Assembly: GCA_002299885.1 (NCBI GenBank)
Contig: DBOB01000020.1
Coordinates: forward strand, 1 to 36,738
Source of the DNA: Sediminibacterium sp. UBA657
GTDB taxonomy: Bacteria > Bacteroidota > Bacteroidia > Chitinophagales > Chitinophagaceae
Length of the DNA: 36,738 nucleotides
Direction of reading: 5' to 3'
Shown: piece by piece, positions 18,169 to 25,941 of the stretch
Layout of the letters: each line of letters opens with the position of its first letter
Position numbering within the stretch: the stretch's first letter is position 1
Notes under the pieces: model-generated
Seen by the model: the letters and a program-made list of their open reading frames with translations, nothing else
Database searches by the model: none
What the model was told of the DNA's origin: nothing
Program-made: the position numbers and the translations under genes

Positions 18169-18459
18169 TTAATTTAATTGTACTGCTGGAAGCCTATTAG
18201 ACTGGCTATCGTATACAAAGAGCTCCACTATTTCCATGCTCCAGTATTTATTTAGGGGGGATGCCTTTAATACTTCTTCTACATCTTTCTTAGTATTGGC
18301 ATTCACCACAATCCAAGATTGCTGCGTCTCCATACTTACAGTGTAAGTTTCAATGACTCCTTTATTCAATAGATAATTGATATAAGTTCTATGAGGAGGC
18401 ACCAAAGACATAAACTCCTCGTCCATGTCAAAAGATATGATTGCTTGATACTTTTTCAT
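18169..18459 (-). CDS. Small YCII/muconolactone-isomerase-like protein
   Basis: A 96-residue soluble protein predicted to adopt a dimeric alpha/beta ferredoxin-like fold. The segment PPHRTYINYLLNKGVIETYT and the later ASPLNKYWSMEIVELFVY resemble YCII-related or muconolactone-isomerase-like small proteins, which bind small ligands. No catalytic residues can be named with confidence and no pathway is suggested by the neighbours (tRNA-Val downstream, a secreted BNR-type protein upstream). Treat the family as tentative. Confidence 0.65.
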   Translation of the reverse strand: MKKYQAIISFDMDEEFMSLVPPHRTYINYLLNKGVIETYTVSMETQQSWIVVNANTKKDVEEVLKASPLNKYWSMEIVELFVYDSQSNRLPAVQLN

Positions 18460-18558
18460 CCTAATCTAAATTACATAAACACTTTGAAATTTCAATTACA
18501 TCTAGCTTACTTTTTCTTATATATTTTATTGTGTCTAAACTGTCTAATCACTTGTGTA

Positions 18559-19599
18559 TTATAATTCAACAAAACTAATCCTTCCACCAGCACCTGCTAA
18601 ATATGCTCCTCTTTTTGTAGGATGTTTTTTAACTATATGAAAAGATGCATCAGTAATTTTTTCCCAAGTACCGCCTTTATTATTAGAAAAATCTACCCCA
18701 GAAGTTCCACAAGTAATTAATCGATCATTGTCAACAAATTCAACAGATGATTTATAGCCATTAGGATTTGATAATGCTATTTGTTTCCAAGAAAGTTTCA
18801 TTCCTGTCAAATTTTTATTTTTTGTAGTTTGAAATAAATCATAGCCAACTATATTTTGATTTGCTAATTTATCATTTGCAAAATCACCTCCAACAATGAC
18901 AATATTTTTTCCGTTAGGTGATACTGCCATACTATTTGCACCGGTAGAACTTGATCCCTGAAGCAATGGCAATGATTCTGCTTCCCCATTGTACCATAGT
19001 CTACTACTTAATCCTCCTGTGACAAACAATAGTTCCTTACCAACATGTATTAAATTTGAATTACTTGATGCAAAAAAAGCTTCTCCATTCTTTAGATCTG
19101 ATTTAAAATATTCTTTTGGCAGTTTATCCCATGTCAAACCTTTGTTAGTTGTTTTCAAAATAAACAAATGACCATCAATTGGATCACCAATCACAGTGCC
19201 ATTATTTTGATCGCTAAAATGTATGGCATCTAGAAACATTGATGTATCTGCATTTTCATATACTTTATTCCATGATACACCTCCATCAATTGTTTTTAAA
19301 ATAATAGCAGGAGCAGCCACTGCAACAATAATTGCTTCTTGATCATTCCATGCATGCATTGCTCTAAAGTCTCTTTTTTCATATCCTTTCACTTGCATCC
19401 ACTCGAAACTGACACCTTCATTAGTAGATTTTGCAACCATCCCTTTGGATCCACTAGCCCATATCACTTTTTCGGAAGGCACTGACATTGCCCTAATACT
19501 AACGCCTTTTTGTGCAGTTAATTCTTTGATTTGATATTGCGCATTCAAGCTTGAAGAGATAAAAAAAGCGCAGATAAAAAAGATTTTAGAAATAGACAT
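18559..19599 (-). CDS. Secreted BNR/YCF48-like beta-propeller protein
   Basis: A 346-residue exported protein with an N-terminal signal peptide (MSISKIFFICAFFISSSLNAQ). Repeated blocks of the form (K)T(I/T)xGGxSWxKV are visible: STNEGVSFEWMQV, TIDGGVSWNKV, TTNKGLTWDKL and NNKGGTWEKI. This is the Asp-box/BNR pattern of YCF48 and photosystem-assembly-factor-like propellers. It likely forms a seven-bladed propeller outside the cytoplasm, with an unknown ligand. It ends ...GRISFVEL without a T9SS sorting domain. It is divergent from tcdA with a 33-bp gap. Confidence 0.8.
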   Translation of the reverse strand: MSISKIFFICAFFISSSLNAQYQIKELTAQKGVSIRAMSVPSEKVIWASGSKGMVAKSTNEGVSFEWMQVKGYEKRDFRAMHAWNDQEAIIVAVAAPAIILKTIDGGVSWNKVYENADTSMFLDAIHFSDQNNGTVIGDPIDGHLFILKTTNKGLTWDKLPKEYFKSDLKNGEAFFASSNSNLIHVGKELLFVTGGLSSRLWYNGEAESLPLLQGSSSTGANSMAVSPNGKNIVIVGGDFANDKLANQNIVGYDLFQTTKNKNLTGMKLSWKQIALSNPNGYKSSVEFVDNDRLITCGTSGVDFSNNKGGTWEKITDASFHIVKKHPTKRGAYLAGAGGRISFVEL

Positions 19600-19632
19600 G
19601 GTTTTATGATTTTTGCAAGATAAAGATACATT

Positions 19633-20358
19633 ATGATACCATATTGGATGAGTAGAACAGAACTAATGTTGGGACAAGAAAATATAAACGCCTTAATGGG
19701 TAAAAATGTATTAATTATAGGCCTTGGAGGTGTTGGTGGAATATGTGCCGAAATGATCGCAAGGGCTGGTGTAGGCAAAATGACCATTGTGGATAATGAT
19801 ACGATCGATTTAAGTAATATCAATAGACAAATACCAGCTTTACATTCTACAGCAGGACAATCTAAAGCACAAGTGCTAGGTGCTAGACTAAAAGATATCA
19901 ATCCGGAACTTGATTTAACCATTTTAGAAATATTCATTAAAGAGGATTTAACAAGAGATTTATTGGATAGCACAAAATGGGATTATGTGGTGGATTGTAT
20001 AGATACCTTGTCTGCAAAGACCTTCTTAATAAAAGGATGTATCGATAAAAATTTACCCATTGTAAGTTCTATGGGCGCTGGAGGTAAAGTAGATCCAAGT
20101 CAAATAAAAGTGACTGATATCTCAAAAACCTATATCTGCAATCTTGCGAAATATGTGCGCAAAAGATTACAATCCATGGGGATTAAAAAGGGTTTAAAAG
20201 TGGTTTTTAGCCCAGAGAAAGCCGATCAGGATAAAATAATTGTAACCGAAAAAGCCTTTCCTAAAAAATCAATCATTGGCACATTGAGCTATATGCCTGC
20301 CATTTTTGGCTGTACAGTGGCGAGTGTGGTGATTCGAGATTTAATGGTAAAGGATTGA
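19633..20358 (+). CDS. tcdA: tRNA threonylcarbamoyladenosine dehydratase TcdA (CsdL/YgdL)
   Basis: A 241-residue E1-like (ThiF/MoeB fold) enzyme that uses ATP to cyclise t6A37 to ct6A37 in ANN-decoding tRNAs. The dinucleotide-binding loop GLGGVGG is at 30-36, followed by the VDNDTIDLSNINRQ signature, then DCIDTLSAK and SSMGAGGKVDP, all characteristic of TcdA rather than MoeB or ThiF. The family length fits (about 240-270 aa). A start at the internal Met6 is also possible. The gene lies directly upstream of tRNA-Arg on the same strand. Confidence 0.9.
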   Translation: MIPYWMSRTELMLGQENINALMGKNVLIIGLGGVGGICAEMIARAGVGKMTIVDNDTIDLSNINRQIPALHSTAGQSKAQVLGARLKDINPELDLTILEIFIKEDLTRDLLDSTKWDYVVDCIDTLSAKTFLIKGCIDKNLPIVSSMGAGGKVDPSQIKVTDISKTYICNLAKYVRKRLQSMGIKKGLKVVFSPEKADQDKIIVTEKAFPKKSIIGTLSYMPAIFGCTVASVVIRDLMVKD

Positions 20359-20384
20359 TGTAGACCAATTTGAGTCAAATTTTC

Positions 20385-20415
20385 TTTGAAAAACGCTCAA
20401 ATTATCTTTATTTTG
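20385..20415 (+). promoter_or_regulatory. Predicted promoter of tRNA-Arg
   Basis: TTTG at 20385-20388 and TATTTTG at 20409-20415 lie about 25.5 bp apart centre-to-centre, the same geometry as the tRNA-Val promoter, although the -7 element is one base short of consensus. The start would be near 20421. This leaves a leader of about 29 nt that can fold GGCAA (20425-20429) onto TTGCC (20434-20438). Confidence 0.5.
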
Positions 20416-20449
20416 CAACCCCAAGGCAATGTTTTGCCCGGTGGTAAAC

Positions 20450-20523
20450 GGTTCGGTAGCTCAGCTGGATAGAGCGTCATCCTTCTAAGATGAGGGCCAT
20501 TGGTTCGAATCCAATCCGAATCA
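20450..20523 (+). tRNA. tRNA-Arg (anticodon UCU)
   Basis: A 74-nt cloverleaf: acceptor GGTTCGG/CCGAATC with one G-T pair, D-stem GCTC/GAGC, anticodon stem TCATC/GATGA with loop CTTCTAA (anticodon TCT), and T-arm ATTGG-TTCGAAT-CCAAT, with discriminator A. CCA is not encoded. A strong terminator begins 2 bp downstream. Confidence 0.97.
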
Positions 20524-20524
20524 C

Positions 20525-20555
20525 AAAGCCTGTCACGAAAGTGACAGGCTTTTTT
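20525..20555 (+). terminator. Rho-independent terminator of tRNA-Arg
   Basis: A 12-bp stem AAAGCCTGTCAC (20525-20536) closes a GAAA tetraloop with 20541-20552 and runs into a T tract ending at 20555. The loop and T tract are textbook. Confidence 0.92.
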
Positions 20556-20602
20556 AATGCGAGGCGGTGTCGAAAGCTCGCTTTCGTAAACCGATGAGCG
20601 TT
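20556..20602. repeat. Long imperfect stem-loop after tRNA-Arg terminator
   Basis: Nested complementary arms are visible: CGAAAGC (20571-20577) with GCTTTCG (20580-20586), CGGT (20565-20568) with ACCG (20590-20593), and AATGC (20556-20560) with GCGTT (20598-20602, one T-G pair). The segment is visibly richer in CpG than the flanking genes. Its role is unknown. It lies inside the 336-bp interval 20359-20694, which otherwise holds only the tRNA, its promoter and the terminators. Confidence 0.55.
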
Positions 20603-20634
20603 AAAAAAGCAAAAAGTACGCATAGCGTACTTTT
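20603..20634 (-). terminator. Terminator of the minus-strand secreted-protein gene
   Basis: AAAAGTACGC (20612-20621) and GCGTACTTTT (20625-20634) form a perfect 10-bp stem with a 3-nt loop. On the minus strand it is followed by T-rich sequence (TTTTTGCTTTTTT), as expected for a terminator about 60 bp after the stop of the gene at 20695-21849. Confidence 0.75.
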
Positions 20635-20694
20635 GAAAGGTTTTAATAAAAGTCACCAAAAGGAAGTCGGAGTGAAACGACGACAATCCCTTTA

Positions 20695-21849
20695 TCATTC
20701 CCCTCTCAACATCAAATTCTCAAACATCAAAGACAAATTAAAAGCATATGAATAATAATCAAATCGTACAACATTAGAACGATTCACGATTCTTTTAAAT
20801 GGATTATTTAGAACCGAAGCAATATTCGCAATAAAATAAGGGTAATTATTTACCTTCAGAGAAGCTTCATTCACATCGATTGGAAATTCAATCTTCCCTC
20901 CTAGCCTTAATATACTTGTATTCAACAAAAGTTGTTCTAAAGGAAATCTAGCTTGTTTTGATAATTCTAAAGCTTGTTCTAATAAAACAGGTTTCAATGC
21001 CATCAAAGCAGGATAATCACTATAATAAGCCAATCTAGCAACATGATATAAAATGGTCGAACTATTTGCATAATGCTGAGAAACATAGGTTGGATCTGTA
21101 AGGTGTTTATTTGATTTCACTAAATCTACAATTAAATCAAGACTTGCAGTATCGGTCGCATTCAAAGGAATCTTTGCCTTCGTATGCATTAATAATACAT
21201 TGGTGAGTACAGACAAGTCCACATCCTTTGGCATTTTAGTACCAAGCCAAGTACTATAAACTGGCCTATCTTGATAAGCTTTATAAAAACTTCGATTAGG
21301 CTTGACTAATCCAACTCGGTATGCCCCAAATGTTGATTGCATTGCTTTAGCAATAGAATCATTCGTTCCTAAAGCCAACAAAGTAATGGCACCATCATCA
21401 ATATCATCTGCTAAGGCTGCTCTTTTGTTGAATAGATTTAACCAACCACCATTTGGAAAAATTTGTGGAGGATTCCTTGGCCAAAAATTATAGGTCAAAT
21501 AATTATTCTGATTTTTAAACCTATTTATATAAATAAGGGCATTTGATTTCGCTCTTTCTATAATAGACAACTCATCGGGATGCATTTGCGAAGAAAACTG
21601 TCCAATATTGAATAAAACTAGCGAAGTGAAAAAAACATTATCCTCTTGTTTCAATTTTGAACTAAAATAATATTTCCTGTAAGAAGGAAAAGATCCATCC
21701 AAAACTTCGATAGGATTGTTAATTTGTAAATTAGAAATTAATTTTAAAATAGCTATTCTTTGATTCAGAATAGAATCGCTTACTACTGAAGCAGCAAAAA
21801 GATTGAATGAAAAAACAAATAATACTAAACTAAGCATCCCTTTTTTCAT
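20695..21849 (-). CDS. Unassigned secreted protein, possible alpha/alpha-toroid (terpene-cyclase-like)
   Basis: I do not recognise a named family. The 384-residue product has a signal peptide (hydrophobic core 6-20, probable cleavage near FAASV). Visible features are VLDGSFPSYR (49-58), EDNVFFTSLVLFNIG (69-83), a Trp/Pro-rich FWPRNPPQIFPNGGWLN stretch (122-138) and ADDIDDGA (147-154). DIDDGA resembles the DxDD(T/S)A motif of class II terpene cyclases, and DGSFPSY resembles a degenerate QW repeat. The rest is predicted helical, which would fit an alpha/alpha-barrel. This relation is inferred by eye only. The gene is divergent from ung, with a 38-bp gap, and ends at its own terminator. Confidence 0.6.
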   Translation of the reverse strand: MKKGMLSLVLFVFSFNLFAASVVSDSILNQRIAILKLISNLQINNPIEVLDGSFPSYRKYYFSSKLKQEDNVFFTSLVLFNIGQFSSQMHPDELSIIERAKSNALIYINRFKNQNNYLTYNFWPRNPPQIFPNGGWLNLFNKRAALADDIDDGAITLLALGTNDSIAKAMQSTFGAYRVGLVKPNRSFYKAYQDRPVYSTWLGTKMPKDVDLSVLTNVLLMHTKAKIPLNATDTASLDLIVDLVKSNKHLTDPTYVSQHYANSSTILYHVARLAYYSDYPALMALKPVLLEQALELSKQARFPLEQLLLNTSILRLGGKIEFPIDVNEASLKVNNYPYFIANIASVLNNPFKRIVNRSNVVRFDYYSYAFNLSLMFENLMLRGE

Positions 21850-21887
21850 AATGAACCAATTATATTATCGCTAAAAGGTGTAATTTA

Positions 21888-22565
21888 GTGATTATGGAGG
21901 TTAAAATAGAAGACAGTTGGAAAAAACCATTGGCGCCTCTTTTTGAGCGCCCCTATTTTAAACAAATCACTTCGCACCTCAAAACAGAAAAAGCACTTAA
22001 TAGAACAATTTACCCAAAGGGCAGTCTCATTTTTAATGCATTTAATAAAACCCCTTACGAAAATGTGAAAGTGGTTATTCTTGGACAAGACCCCTATCAT
22101 CAGCCTGGTCAAGCCATGGGCCTTAGTTTTTCTGTCCCTCCTGAATGTAAAATTCCACCATCTCTAATGAATATTTATAAGGAATTAAATAAAGACATTG
22201 GCATGCCCATTCCAAGTTCTGGTGATTTAACATATTGGGCAACGCAAGGTGTTTTATTACTCAACAGTGCACTCACAGTTAGAGCAGATGAACCAGGTAG
22301 CCATAGTAAAATTGGTTGGACGCAATTCACGGATGACTTAATACAATTATTATCGAAAGAAAAGTCAGACTTAGTGTTTATTTTGTGGGGCAATTATGCA
22401 AGTCAAAAACAAATTTTAATTGACGGAACAAAACATAAAATTTTAAAAGCTGCACATCCCTCACCATTGAGTGCTTATAATGGTTTTTTTGGATGCAAGC
22501 ATTTTAGTGCAACTAACCAATATTTAAATCAAGTGAAAAAAGACCCTATAGATTGGACTATATAA
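21888..22565 (+). CDS. ung: Uracil-DNA glycosylase (family 1)
   Basis: A 225-residue UDG that excises uracil from DNA in base-excision repair. The water-activating motif GQDPYHQPGQA (Asp68, Tyr70), the uracil-recognition LLLNSALTVR segment and the DNA-intercalation motif HPSPLSAYNGFFGCKHF (His190) are all intact. The annotated start is GTG at 21888 (MIMEV); ATG at 21894 would shorten the protein by two residues and is equally plausible. plsC begins 1 bp after its stop codon, so the two are an operon. Confidence 0.96.
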   Translation: MIMEVKIEDSWKKPLAPLFERPYFKQITSHLKTEKALNRTIYPKGSLIFNAFNKTPYENVKVVILGQDPYHQPGQAMGLSFSVPPECKIPPSLMNIYKELNKDIGMPIPSSGDLTYWATQGVLLLNSALTVRADEPGSHSKIGWTQFTDDLIQLLSKEKSDLVFILWGNYASQKQILIDGTKHKILKAAHPSPLSAYNGFFGCKHFSATNQYLNQVKKDPIDWTI

Positions 22566-22566
22566 A

Positions 22567-23310
22567 ATGACAGATAAAATTAAATTATACACGGGAAGGA
22601 TAATGGCTTTTTGGACTCTATTCGTTTTTGCTTCAACGATGTTGCTGTTTATATGGTTTTACCTAGCTTGTTTCTTATTACCAGAACCAAATAAAACAAA
22701 ATGGCATAGATCAGTATCCAGAATTTGGATGCGCATTTTTTTAACTTTATCAGGTTTAAGATTTACAGTCACAGGTAAACATCATTTTAAGAATATAGGG
22801 CCAGCAATTGTTATTTGTAATCATAACAGCTTAATTGATGTACCAATTAGTACCCCATTTCTACCAAGAGCTAATAAGACAATCGCTAAAAAAAGTTTTA
22901 TCTATGTACCCCTTTTTGGTTGGATCTATCAATTTGGATCTGTCATTGTAGATAGAAAAAATGACCAAAGTAGAAAAACAAGTTTTGAAAACATGAAACG
23001 TGTTTTAGACAGCGGATTGGATATGCTCATTTATCCAGAAGGCACTCGAAATAAAACATCTGAACCATTGAAATCATTTTACGATGGTGCATTTAAATTA
23101 GCTGTCGATACCCAGAAGCCAATTATACCTGTAGTTTTATTAAACACAAAAAATATTTTACCTGCTTACCCAATTATGTATTTTAAGCCTGGTAGAATTC
23201 AAATGGATATTTTAACACCTATTTCTAGCCAAGGACATACTGTGCAATCATTAAAACAATTGGCTTTTGATACCATGGCTGCGCATTACAAGCTGCATAA
23301 TCCAGCCTAG
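22567..23310 (+). CDS. plsC: 1-acyl-sn-glycerol-3-phosphate acyltransferase (PlsC-like)
   Basis: A 247-residue membrane-associated acyltransferase that makes phosphatidic acid from lysophosphatidic acid. An N-terminal hydrophobic helix (about 12-38) is followed by the catalytic HX4D motif (His86, Asp91 in NHNSLIDV) and the glycerophosphate-binding YPEGTRNK (156-163). The third motif region IIPVVLL follows. It is coupled to ung (1-bp gap). Its stop codon shares the palindrome CTAG with the stop of the convergent lptD gene. Specificity for lysophosphatidate versus another lyso-lipid cannot be read from sequence. Confidence 0.9.
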   Translation: MTDKIKLYTGRIMAFWTLFVFASTMLLFIWFYLACFLLPEPNKTKWHRSVSRIWMRIFLTLSGLRFTVTGKHHFKNIGPAIVICNHNSLIDVPISTPFLPRANKTIAKKSFIYVPLFGWIYQFGSVIVDRKNDQSRKTSFENMKRVLDSGLDMLIYPEGTRNKTSEPLKSFYDGAFKLAVDTQKPIIPVVLLNTKNILPAYPIMYFKPGRIQMDILTPISSQGHTVQSLKQLAFDTMAAHYKLHNPA

Positions 23311-25901
23311 AAAGTTGAATTAGAGAAAGTCCTACTACGATTAATTTTTAAGTCTCTTAAGATACCCGATTTAGGATTCACAGTGATATTGAACGATCTA
23401 TATATACCAATTGGCATCACATTGATAGCCAGTTGCCAACAATGCATTTCTCTTGTAATAAATAAACTTAATTGTTGAACAGAAACTTTAGATAAGTCTA
23501 CAAAACTACTACCCCCTACTTTCCATTTAGGCGATACACTAAAATCACCCGTTAAATTTAAAGTAGAAAAAGTTTGTAATTTGAAACCTGAAAAATCAGG
23601 TTGGATCATTTTTGAAAACTGAAAAGAGTAAGACAGGTTTAAAGTCCATGGCGTATTAAAATCAGTAAACTCTGCAGGGTTAGACCTCACATACATTAAC
23701 TGTCTCTGTTGTTCATCCGGCGTCATAAAAGGATCTATTGGTATTGTCCTTTTTGCATCCTTGTTCTTATCTTTTGATTTACTTGCAAAGGAGGTTGAAA
23801 AGGAGACACCACCATTGGTGATGCTACCAAATTTTAAACGCGTTGGATCAATGGATAATTTATTCACTCTGAATCCTTTATTATCAGTTTCGTATGGATC
23901 TAAATTAAAGGATGTAGTAATATTTAATTTTTCAAATAAGGTAGTTCTGGCATAAAAATTAAAACTCCCTAATGCAAAGCTGTCTGCTAAAAAATTATAA
24001 TTAGAGTTAAAACCAAAACCTTCAATTAATTTAAACTTCTTAAAAGCATCTGCACTTGTGTCTTGCTTATCTTTTACTTTCATCTCCAAAAAATTGTCAA
24101 CACCAAAACCCAATCCTCCAAATTGACCTTCGCTAAATGCACCACCTAATCCATTACCATCATATTTTGAAAAACGATACGTTCTGCCACTTGGATCTAT
24201 TTGCGTACTATAATGATAGGATTTCGCCATATCTGGCTTGTAATTGATGGAAACAGTTGGTCTGATTTCATGACGAATTGCTTTCACATTTCCTTTTTTA
24301 AATTTATAGGTACCAAAAATTCTTGTTGCAGTACCTAATCCAAAACTCATTTGGGTGGCTCTGTAAAACCCTCTATTAATACTGGTGTCCACTTTTTGTA
24401 ATTGACTATTCCAAGTTTTGATATTCTGTTGACCGAACCATTTTTCTTCAAAATTGATGCTTGGCGCAATTGTAATTGGTCCAAGTGAAGGCAATGACAA
24501 AGTGATTGGAATACTATGATTTGCGCCCCATTGCATGGTATCTAAAATTCGTTGGATACTGAATGAAGAATCATAAAAAGACAATTGATTTTGTATGCTT
24601 CCATTGTACCCAATACCTATTTTTTCATACCATTTTCCTGCACCAACCTGGTCTTTTGACTGAAATGGATATATTGTAATTGCATTAAAATTGATATTAG
24701 GCAAACTCATATTCACCAATCCAAGATTATTGTTTTGGTTATGTGTTAAGTTGACGGATAAATTATATTTATTATTCCATGACTTACTATATGAAACCGA
24801 TGAACTGATCTGGTTCTGAAAATTTTGTGTCGCATTATTCAATAGGTTTCGATTGTACTTGGTACTACCAAAATTAACATTAGCCGAAAAACTAGTTCCT
24901 GGCTTGGCTTTAGGATCCATTGAATGAGACCAGTTTAACATATAAGTGTTACCTCCAGTAAATTCATCTGCTATGGTGTTATTCCTATTCAGGGCCCTAG
25001 TTTTTTGAAGACTTAAATTAAAATTACCTAGGTATTTATAACGTTGAATATACTTGCTATTCATATTGATATTCCAACCTCCATATGAATAAATATTGGC
25101 TCTTACGGTAGCATCCATGTGTTGGTTGATGACTTTATAGTAACCTATCCCTTCAAATCCAAGTCCAAAATCTTCACTAGAAGTAAATGCTGGCGCCATA
25201 AATCCTGACTGGCCACCCGATTTATTTAACGGGAAAATACCGAAAGGAATACCAATTGGCATGGGCACGCCCTCGAATTCAGGAAAAGCTGGCCCTGAAA
25301 CTCCAATTTTATTGGTGACAATTTTGAGCTTATTGGTTCTAAATGCAAAATGGGGTTCATCTAAATTACAGGTAGTGAATCTTGCTTTCCATGCAAAAGC
25401 ATCGGTAGGATTGACTTTTTTCATTGCAGCTGCTTGTACAAAAATCTCTCCCTGTTGAAAATTGCTATTCTTAGTTAACCCTCTTCCAGATTGTAGATTA
25501 TAGAAGATGGAGTCATTGATTGAGTTTAAATCGCCTTCTTTAAACCTAGGCTTACTTTTTAAGTTTCCAGTACTATCCTTAGCGCCAAAAGCGGTTATAT
25601 TCTGTGTTTCCTGGTCAAAAATGATCTTCCCTGCTTCTAATTGTGCTGTTTTATAGGTCGTTTTAGCATTACCATATAAATAGAATACCTTTTGTTTTAA
25701 CAGCATCACTCCAGAATCCGAAGCATTGTAACTAATGACCGCATCTACACTATCTTTAGAAAGTTGGATCTTTTTCTTGGTCAAAGTATCCGTTTGAGCA
25801 TATATATTTGAATGAATAGCAGAAATTAATATCGTTAAAATGATGATTTTAACAATAGAAAGGGGCTTTTTTGCGTTATTTTTATATCCAGCTAGGTTCA
25901 C
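23307..25901 (-). CDS. LptD-like outer-membrane LPS assembly protein
   Basis: This large outer-membrane barrel is thought to insert lipopolysaccharide into the outer leaflet. From GTG 25901 it has 864 residues: a signal peptide (1-36, core IVKIIILTILISAI, ending IYAQ), an OstA/LptA-like segment (about 55-135, VFYLYGNAKTTYKTAQLEAGKI), and then a long beta-rich region with many alternating NxxLNLS-type strands. It matches Bacteroidota putative LptD proteins rather than the enterobacterial form. An open frame continues upstream to 26057, overlapping the divergent amidase gene, but it lacks a sensible N-terminus. GTG 25901 gives a good signal peptide; TTG 25925 is an alternative. Confidence 0.84.
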   Translation of the reverse strand: MNLAGYKNNAKKPLSIVKIIILTILISAIHSNIYAQTDTLTKKKIQLSKDSVDAVISYNASDSGVMLLKQKVFYLYGNAKTTYKTAQLEAGKIIFDQETQNITAFGAKDSTGNLKSKPRFKEGDLNSINDSIFYNLQSGRGLTKNSNFQQGEIFVQAAAMKKVNPTDAFAWKARFTTCNLDEPHFAFRTNKLKIVTNKIGVSGPAFPEFEGVPMPIGIPFGIFPLNKSGGQSGFMAPAFTSSEDFGLGFEGIGYYKVINQHMDATVRANIYSYGGWNINMNSKYIQRYKYLGNFNLSLQKTRALNRNNTIADEFTGGNTYMLNWSHSMDPKAKPGTSFSANVNFGSTKYNRNLLNNATQNFQNQISSSVSYSKSWNNKYNLSVNLTHNQNNNLGLVNMSLPNINFNAITIYPFQSKDQVGAGKWYEKIGIGYNGSIQNQLSFYDSSFSIQRILDTMQWGANHSIPITLSLPSLGPITIAPSINFEEKWFGQQNIKTWNSQLQKVDTSINRGFYRATQMSFGLGTATRIFGTYKFKKGNVKAIRHEIRPTVSINYKPDMAKSYHYSTQIDPSGRTYRFSKYDGNGLGGAFSEGQFGGLGFGVDNFLEMKVKDKQDTSADAFKKFKLIEGFGFNSNYNFLADSFALGSFNFYARTTLFEKLNITTSFNLDPYETDNKGFRVNKLSIDPTRLKFGSITNGGVSFSTSFASKSKDKNKDAKRTIPIDPFMTPDEQQRQLMYVRSNPAEFTDFNTPWTLNLSYSFQFSKMIQPDFSGFKLQTFSTLNLTGDFSVSPKWKVGGSSFVDLSKVSVQQLSLFITREMHCWQLAINVMPIGIYRSFNITVNPKSGILRDLKINRSRTFSNSTF

Positions 25902-25906
25902 TCCAG

Positions 25907-25914
25907 CAAAAATA
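25907..25914 (-). promoter_or_regulatory. Possible -7 box just upstream of lptD-like gene
   Basis: On the minus strand TATTTTTG (25914-25907) is a perfect TAnnTTTG match, but there is no TTTG at the expected -33 position and it lies only 6 bp from the proposed GTG start. If real, the mRNA would be nearly leaderless. Low confidence. Confidence 0.3.
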
Positions 25915-25941
25915 AAGTAAAACAATGTTAAGGAACTGATT

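Noticed and set aside
18466..18495. ATTG...TAATTTAG promoter-like pair before the YCII-like gene
   Set aside because: The -7 box has one mismatch and would start transcription at the start codon itself, so the support is too weak to list.
19545..19973. Minus-strand open frame of 142 codons
   Set aside because: It is antisense to tcdA and overlaps the divergent gene start; the protein-like signal belongs to tcdA.
20477..20698. Minus-strand open frame of 73 codons containing RIGFEPMALILEG
   Set aside because: It is the antisense translation of tRNA-Arg and its terminator; RIGFEPM-type peptides are a known artefact of reading through tRNA genes.
20567..20755. Plus-strand open frame of 62 codons after tRNA-Arg
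   Set aside because: It runs through the hairpins and into the antisense of the secreted-protein gene; the composition is not protein-like and no start context is seen.
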